DNA from: Streptomyces paludis
GTDB lineage: Bacteria > Actinomycetota > Actinomycetes > Streptomycetales > Streptomycetaceae
Length of the DNA stretch: 64,000 nucleotides
Assembly (NCBI RefSeq): GCF_003344965.1
Contig: NZ_CP031194.1
Location: forward strand, 2,232,001-2,296,000
Reading direction: 5' to 3'
The notes under the pieces are model-generated. The model was not told where the DNA came from. It saw only the letters and a list, made by a program, of their open reading frames with translations, and searched no databases. Made by a program: the position numbers and the translations under genes. How positions within the stretch are numbered: position 1 is the stretch's first letter; each line of letters begins with the position of its first letter. Shown in pieces: positions 59,526-64,000 of this stretch.

Positions 59526-61094
59526 TCAGTAGAGGGGGTCCGGCTTCATCAAGCCCATCGCTATCAGCACACGCGAAGCGCCGCTGACCGCCAAGGTCGC
59601 GAGAATCTCGGGAGCCCGGAACGCCGAGGGAAGGCTCATGACCGTCCGGCGTGCCGCCCTGCGGTCACTGTGCGGTCCGTACAGTCGATAGACGTGGGGC
59701 ATCTGAGAGCCGCACCACAGCCTCTGGGCCAGCCGCGGATTCAGGAAGACGGCCGGACGCCACGGGGAGCATCCGATCACCTTCGCGAAATCGATCATGT
59801 AGTGGTTGTAGTGCACCAGGGTCCGCAGACCGGGATTGCCGTGGAATACCTCGTTCTCGTAGGCAGCCTGCCGCTCGATGAGGCCCTGGAGCCGCACCCG
59901 GTCCGGCAGCTGTTTCTTGCCGCTGCACAGGAGAGCGAAATACCTGCTCTGCATCTCGGAACAGGCCGGCACGCCACCGGCGGCCGGCCTCGCCCACCCG
60001 ATAAAGACCACATCGGCACCGAGATCCGGATGGATCATATGCTTGTACAGTCTGCGGACATCGCTGATGTTCGCATCCTTGAGGATGCTGAAGTCTTCGG
60101 TGTACCCCGTGTTCAGCATGACCGTGTCGATCGTTTCTCGATGACCGTCCTTGAACAGGACATAATCCTCGCCGAGACGCTCGATACCCGATGCGTTGAC
60201 CGTCAATGTGCCGTCGACGACCCTATGGATAAAGGACTCGTTCTTGGTCAGGAAGTGGTTGAAGAAATTTCTGTTCTTCGAGTTCCACTCGCCCACCGCC
60301 CTGGCGGCACCTGTCTTTCCCTGGGTCTTGTTCCGCTTCATCCCGAACCGCATGACCGCGGTAGCGGCTGCCAACGGTACCGAATGCAGCAGATGCGAAG
60401 TGTAGGCGTCATTCGTGTGCCCCCGCCCTCCGGGGTACCTCTCGACAACGGACTGGTAGCGGCGCACGGACAATGTGCAGCTCTCGGACACCTGGGCGAT
60501 CTCGTTCACGACGTCCGCCGCCGTCTCGCCGATCCCCACACACAGGACCCGCTTTCCGCGAAAGCGTTCGGAGTTTCGATAGTGGGCCGAGTGCACAATC
60601 TCTCCGGCGAATTCTTCCTGCCCGGGAAGATCGATGAAGTTCGGGACTCTGTGGGTCCCCGTGGAGATGACCACCGCATCGAACTGATGCGTAACTCTCT
60701 CCTCGGGGGCGTCGGCCGGGGAAACCTCCACCGCGTAGCCGCCGCTTTCGTTCTTCGATATACCCAGAACGTCGGTCCGATAGCGGATTACGGAACCGAG
60801 CTTGAACTTATCGACAAAGTCGATCAGGTATTGACGGTATTCACCTGCCGACCAGTACCGGCGCTCCTGGTTCTCCGGCGGAGGGAAGCTGGAGAAGGTC
60901 ATCATATAATTCGAGATGGTCAGCATTGTCGAGTCGTAGGCGCCCGCTTCGTCGGGTCCGACTCCCGCGCGGAACACACCACCGATTTCGGATCCACGCT
61001 CAAAGCAGGTAACCGACTGGCCTTCGTCCAGCAGCTCCTTCAGCGCGACCAAACCCGACGGACCCGCACCGATGACACAGACATTCCTTCTCAC
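59526..61094 (-). CDS. Flavin-containing monooxygenase (class B type)
   Basis: 522 residues from the GTG at 61094, with GGAGAGG 6 bp upstream. FAD motif VIGAGPSGLVALKELL at the start; NADPH motif VGIGETAADVVNEIA in the middle; FERGSEIGGVF as FAD second contact; ISTGTH before the NADPH fold. FMO or N-monooxygenase chemistry (N- or S-oxygenation, Baeyer-Villiger) is expected; the FMO fingerprint FxGxxxHxxxF appears as FAGEIVHSAHYRNS. The C-terminal 90 residues include a hydrophobic stretch. It is the most upstream gene of block C. Confidence 0.87.
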   Translation of the reverse strand: MRRNVCVIGAGPSGLVALKELLDEGQSVTCFERGSEIGGVFRAGVGPDEAGAYDSTMLTISNYMMTFSSFPPPENQERRYWSAGEYRQYLIDFVDKFKLGSVIRYRTDVLGISKNESGGYAVEVSPADAPEERVTHQFDAVVISTGTHRVPNFIDLPGQEEFAGEIVHSAHYRNSERFRGKRVLCVGIGETAADVVNEIAQVSESCTLSVRRYQSVVERYPGGRGHTNDAYTSHLLHSVPLAAATAVMRFGMKRNKTQGKTGAARAVGEWNSKNRNFFNHFLTKNESFIHRVVDGTLTVNASGIERLGEDYVLFKDGHRETIDTVMLNTGYTEDFSILKDANISDVRRLYKHMIHPDLGADVVFIGWARPAAGGVPACSEMQSRYFALLCSGKKQLPDRVRLQGLIERQAAYENEVFHGNPGLRTLVHYNHYMIDFAKVIGCSPWRPAVFLNPRLAQRLWCGSQMPHVYRLYGPHSDRRAARRTVMSLPSAFRAPEILATLAVSGASRVLIAMGLMKPDPLY

Positions 61095-61413
61095 TTTTTA
61101 CCTCTCCGCTTCGGGTAGTTTTCTCGGTCGCCACATCGGGGGCCTTCGAGGTGAATGGGCAGGCTTGGGCGGAAGGTACAGAAAATGCGCATCGGAAAGT
61201 GCCCGGATGGTCGCGATCGAGAGAACAACAAGCACCGAGATCGGGCCCGACTCATCGCGTTATGGTGGCAGGTTCACAGGCCCGCCGCCCAAACTCTTAC
61301 CAGTTCCTTTCCACTGACCTTCCGACAGCCCGCACCACAGCGGGCAGACGGGCGCCGACCGTCAGACGGTTGCCACTCGTGACAGCCAGTCCGCAAGGCC
61401 GGCCGCTGCGCCA
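61095..61413. promoter_or_regulatory. Non-coding stretch at the right end of the island
   Basis: 319 bases between the divergent-side start of the FMO gene and the DUF4291 stop. No convincing gene. It must hold the FMO promoter. I saw no tRNA, no insertion-sequence ends and no strong inverted repeat. The junction between island and chromosome is probably here or inside the DUF4291 gene. Confidence 0.4.
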
Positions 61414-62004
61414 TCAGCGCTCCGCGCGGACATGGACGGTGTCGGCCGGGTATCCCGTCTCCACCGGCAACAGCGCCGTCGCCGCCGCCAGGTCTCCGGC
61501 CCGTACGGCATCACGCACCCGGTGGGCGAGCGGGGTCACATCCCGTACGGATACGGTCCACTCGTCCGCGTACCTCCGCGCCGCCTCGCCCGTCAGGCCG
61601 AGCTGAAGAGCGCGGGAGGACAGCGGTTTCAGATGGAGATCGCGCTCCGGGTCCCACTGCACCCGTGCCGGCGCTCGCTTCAACTCCCGTTTCCAGGAAG
61701 CCCGGTCGGGGTGGACCGAGGGCACGTAGTGGGAGAGGCAGGCGTTGTCCAGCGCCCAGTCGAAGCCGGTGCGGCTGATCTCCACGGCCAGGACCGTCGT
61801 CTGGCCCTCCTTGGTGCCCCAGCCGCTGCGGTACATCATCCAGAGGAACGACGGCTTGATCCAGGTCATGCGGTCGCGCTTCCACTCCTCGGGGAACCGG
61901 CCGTCGCGGGCGGTGGGCAGGCCGATGGTTGGCCCGTATGCCTGGTAGACGGTGATCGTGGAGTCGGTGTGGAGTGCGCGGACGCGGTGCTTCGGTTCTG
62001 GCAT
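61414..62004 (-). CDS. DUF4291 family protein (complete copy)
   Basis: 196 residues from the ATG at 62004 (MPEPKHRVRAL); the ATG at 62076 adds 24 unlikely residues. DUF4291 pattern: TITVYQAYGPTIGLPTARDG, RMTWIKPSFLWMMYRSGW, then LSHYVPSVHPDRASW and PARVQWDPERD. Function of the family is unknown. The middle of the gene (61621-61759) is the right copy of the 139 bp repeat whose partner is a broken fragment at 6286-6424, which makes this locus the likely insertion or recombination point of the biosynthetic block. Confidence 0.88.
   Translation of the reverse strand: MPEPKHRVRALHTDSTITVYQAYGPTIGLPTARDGRFPEEWKRDRMTWIKPSFLWMMYRSGWGTKEGQTTVLAVEISRTGFDWALDNACLSHYVPSVHPDRASWKRELKRAPARVQWDPERDLHLKPLSSRALQLGLTGEAARRYADEWTVSVRDVTPLAHRVRDAVRAGDLAAATALLPVETGYPADTVHVRAER
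61621..61759 (-). repeat. 139 bp direct repeat, right copy (inside DUF4291 gene)
   Basis: Same orientation and length as 6286-6424, 6 mismatches by direct reading. Here it is part of an intact reading frame. Confidence 0.9.
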
Positions 62005-62157
62005 GGGGTCAGGTTTCCTGGAACGCTCCTTGAGCGCCACCGAGTATGGGCGCGGCCTGAAGTCGTGGGCGTTCACGTCGAGTTGATCAACATGTGCGAA
62101 CCTGCTGGGCCACCGGGGGCGGCCGGCTCCCGGGATTCGAGCAGAGGGAGTTCCGCA

Positions 62158-64000
62158 GTGCGTGCACGAAGCACTGTCATGCGTTCAAGACCTACGGCCC
62201 TGGGCTGGTGTGTGGCGCTGGCGCTGGTCATGCTGGCCGGGCCCGCGGTTACGGCGCCGGTTCCGGGGGGTGGTGGCGAAGGGACGATGGGCCTCGCGTC
62301 GACCGGGACGCCGGGGCCGTCCGAGGACGGCAAGTTCTATCTCCAGAGCGTCGTCAGCGGCTACAACATGTCGGCCTCCAAGGACTGGGTCGCCACTCAC
62401 AAGCCCAAGGGCGACGAGGACGATCAGCAGTGGGAATTCAGTCACAACGCGAACGGCACCTACAAGATCAAGAATCTTGACCAGAGCGGAAAGTGCCTGA
62501 CCGAGAAGGACAACCCCGAGGGCAACGCGCGCCTCGTCCTCGGCTCCTGCGATGCCGCGAAGACTGACTGGGAGCTGCGCCACGAGGCCGGGGAGAAGTA
62601 CCGGATCCATGTGCCGGGGACCGAGCGCCGGCTGTGGGGCGAGCCGGTGCTGGACTCGTACATGCAGGTGAAGATAGCGGAGAGCAGCGTCCCCGGGCAG
62701 TCCTGGTATCTCACACCGGTCGCGCCGCTGCGCAAGCCGATGCCGTCGGACCCCCGGCTCGACGACATGACGTTCCTGACGTCGCACAACGCCATGCACA
62801 ACTCCGAGGACCATCCGCTCGCCCTCGTCGCCGCGCCCAACCAGCCGCACCGGGTCAGCAGACAGCTCAGGGACGGGGTGCGGGCGCTGATGCTGGACGC
62901 GCACTTCGCGGAAGACCGGGTGCGTTTCTGTCACGACATGCCGGTGCTGGCCAAATGCGGTGTCATGCGGGAAGGGGTCAAGTTCTTCGAGGACATCGCC
63001 GAGTTCCTGGAGGAGGACAAGCAGGCCGTGGTGACCGTCCTGCTGGAGGACTACACCACCGCCGAGCAGCTGGAGAAGGAGCTGGGCAGCCTCCTCGGGG
63101 CGGGCAAGCCGCTGGCCCGCAAGGTCTTCAGGCCCGATGCGGAAGGGGTACGGGAGCACGGCTGGCCGACGGTGAAGTCGATGGTGGAGTCGGACAAGCG
63201 CCTGCTGCTCTTCACCCATGACAACGCGGCGTCGAACACGGACAACGGCAAGAACAAGCTCGGGTTCATGGCCCAGGAGGACTGGACCGTCGAGAACTAC
63301 TGGTCGATGGGTCCGGGCCTCGGCGGTTCCAACTGGAGCTGCTACAGCCGGTGGAATCATCTCCCGCTCAGCCTGGAGGAGGAGGGGTTCCGGCGGCTGT
63401 ACGTGATGAACCACTTCCGCGATGTGCCGATGTCCCCGACGTACCGCACGGACAACGAGAAGCTCCAGAACCGCGCCGAGCGCTTCTGCACCCCCGCCGC
63501 CCGTAAGAAGCCGAACTTCCTGGCCATCGACGAGTACAAGGACGGCGACCCGATGGCCGCCGTCACGGCGCTCAACAGGTACACGTACCACGGGGACACC
63601 CCCGGAATGGGCGGCACCCCGAAGGACGACGGCAGCGGCGACGGCGGTGGTGGTGGTAATGGTGATGGCGGCGGCAGCGGTCCGCCGAGCGGTCAGCTGC
63701 CGACGGGCACACTGCCCGCGTACGGCGGCGGGCAGCCCAGCCCCCGGGTGAACGGCAGGCTGCTCCAGAACGAGGGCTTCTCGGAGACGGACAAGCCCTG
63801 GTGGGCGAATGCCGGGATGGAGCCGGAGCTGAAGGACGGGGCCTACTGCGTCACCGCCCCCGCGTCGGAGAAGCCGTGGGACATCCTGGTCGGGCACAAC
63901 AGCATCTATCTGCCGGGCGGCGGCTCGTACACCCTGAAGTTCAAGGTGCGGACGAGCGCGACCGCGAGCATGGTGGTGCAGGTGGCGCCCTTCGACAATC
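62158..64000 (+). CDS. Secreted PI-PLC-like phosphodiesterase with lectin and carbohydrate-binding parts (partial)
   Basis: 614 codons to the window edge, no stop reached. GTG 62158 with AGGGAG upstream gives a signal peptide (RARSTVMRSRPTALGWCVALAL, shown here in two parts in the sequence); ATG 62179 is an alternative. A ricin-type beta-trefoil follows (~60-180, for example NLDQSGKCLTEKDN and LVLGSCDAAKTDWEL). The phospholipase C X-like domain has both catalytic His: FLTSHNAMHNSED and RFCHDMPVLAKCG. After a Gly-rich linker (DGGGGGNGDGGGSG) a jelly-roll, CBM-like domain begins (LLQNEGFSETDKPWW). Probably an exported enzyme acting on phosphatidylinositol or GPI-like lipids. Confidence 0.82.
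   Translation, partial: MRARSTVMRSRPTALGWCVALALVMLAGPAVTAPVPGGGGEGTMGLASTGTPGPSEDGKFYLQSVVSGYNMSASKDWVATHKPKGDEDDQQWEFSHNANGTYKIKNLDQSGKCLTEKDNPEGNARLVLGSCDAAKTDWELRHEAGEKYRIHVPGTERRLWGEPVLDSYMQVKIAESSVPGQSWYLTPVAPLRKPMPSDPRLDDMTFLTSHNAMHNSEDHPLALVAAPNQPHRVSRQLRDGVRALMLDAHFAEDRVRFCHDMPVLAKCGVMREGVKFFEDIAEFLEEDKQAVVTVLLEDYTTAEQLEKELGSLLGAGKPLARKVFRPDAEGVREHGWPTVKSMVESDKRLLLFTHDNAASNTDNGKNKLGFMAQEDWTVENYWSMGPGLGGSNWSCYSRWNHLPLSLEEEGFRRLYVMNHFRDVPMSPTYRTDNEKLQNRAERFCTPAARKKPNFLAIDEYKDGDPMAAVTALNRYTYHGDTPGMGGTPKDDGSGDGGGGGNGDGGGSGPPSGQLPTGTLPAYGGGQPSPRVNGRLLQNEGFSETDKPWWANAGMEPELKDGAYCVTAPASEKPWDILVGHNSIYLPGGGSYTLKFKVRTSATASMVVQVAPFDN

Noticed and set aside
1..64000. CRISPR arrays, tRNA or rRNA genes, transposase or integrase genes
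   Set aside because: None seen. Ser/Gly codon repeats in the two lipoprotein genes are low-complexity linkers, not arrays, and no mobile-element protein motif was found even at the proposed island edges.

Overview
The window is high-GC actinomycete DNA (GC-rich third codon positions, GTG/TTG starts, 1-4 nt stop/start overlaps between neighbouring genes), most likely Streptomyces. The outer parts look like ordinary chromosome: a sugar ABC permease end and a GH38 alpha-mannosidase, a GNAT acetyltransferase and two convergent DUF4232-type lipoproteins on the left (1-6.1 kb); a DUF4291 gene and a secreted phospholipase C-like protein on the right (61.4-64 kb). Between them lies about 55 kb of specialised-metabolism DNA. 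It is bracketed by two copies, in the same orientation, of a 139 bp piece of the DUF4291 gene (6286-6424 and 61621-61759, 6 mismatches by eye). The left copy is a broken fragment that stops 2 bp from a perfect 30 bp palindrome, so the block has the look of an inserted island.

Block A (6.9-38.7 kb) is a pyochelin/yersiniabactin-like thiazoline NRPS system with an unusual cap. One nine-gene minus-strand operon (29.8 to 11.7 kb) encodes an aryl-AMP ligase, tryptophan 2,3-dioxygenase, a flavin-dependent tryptophan halogenase (PyrH-like), two NRPSs (ArCP-Cy-A-[MT/E-like]-PCP and docking-Cy-A-PCP-TE, both with cysteine-type A-domain codes), a thiazolinyl imide reductase, a two-gene YbtP/Q- or IrtA/B-like ABC transporter and a type II thioesterase. 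The opposite operon (29.9-35.0 kb) encodes a second type II thioesterase, SDR, aminotransferase, flavin reductase, HxlR regulator and P450. A third operon (37.6 to 35.0 kb) encodes MbtH, a winged-helix regulator and a free-standing A-PCP. Stand-alone A-PCP, MbtH, P450, TE, dioxygenase and aminotransferase is the known logic for making 3-hydroxyquinaldic acid from tryptophan (thiocoraline/quinomycin family). My inference is a chlorinated 3-hydroxyquinaldic acid cap joined to one thiazoline and one reduced thiazolidine ring: a quinoline counterpart of pyochelin.

Block B (39.4-52.1 kb) is a diterpene system. A DXS-IspG-GGPP synthase-IspH operon is divergent from a P450, a type II (DxDD) cyclase and a type I terpene synthase. 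It is followed by a TetR/MFS pair with a three-fold 16 bp-periodic operator, and by a second IspH homologue that keeps the three cluster cysteines but has lost several of the usual active-site residues.

Block C (52.1-61.1 kb) is a carrier-protein module: a TPR-type regulator, a PPTase, two ACPs, an alpha/beta hydrolase, a nitronate monooxygenase-like flavoprotein, an amino acid:[carrier protein] ligase, an AurF-like diiron N-oxygenase, a transglutaminase-fold protein and an FMO. It looks built to load an amino acid on a carrier protein, oxidise its nitrogen and pass it on. I do not recognise the product. Whether A, B and C make one hybrid compound or are neighbouring clusters cannot be decided from sequence, but a dyad motif shared by the asnB/TetR promoter (block A) and a block C promoter, with a partial copy near mbtH, hints at co-regulation.
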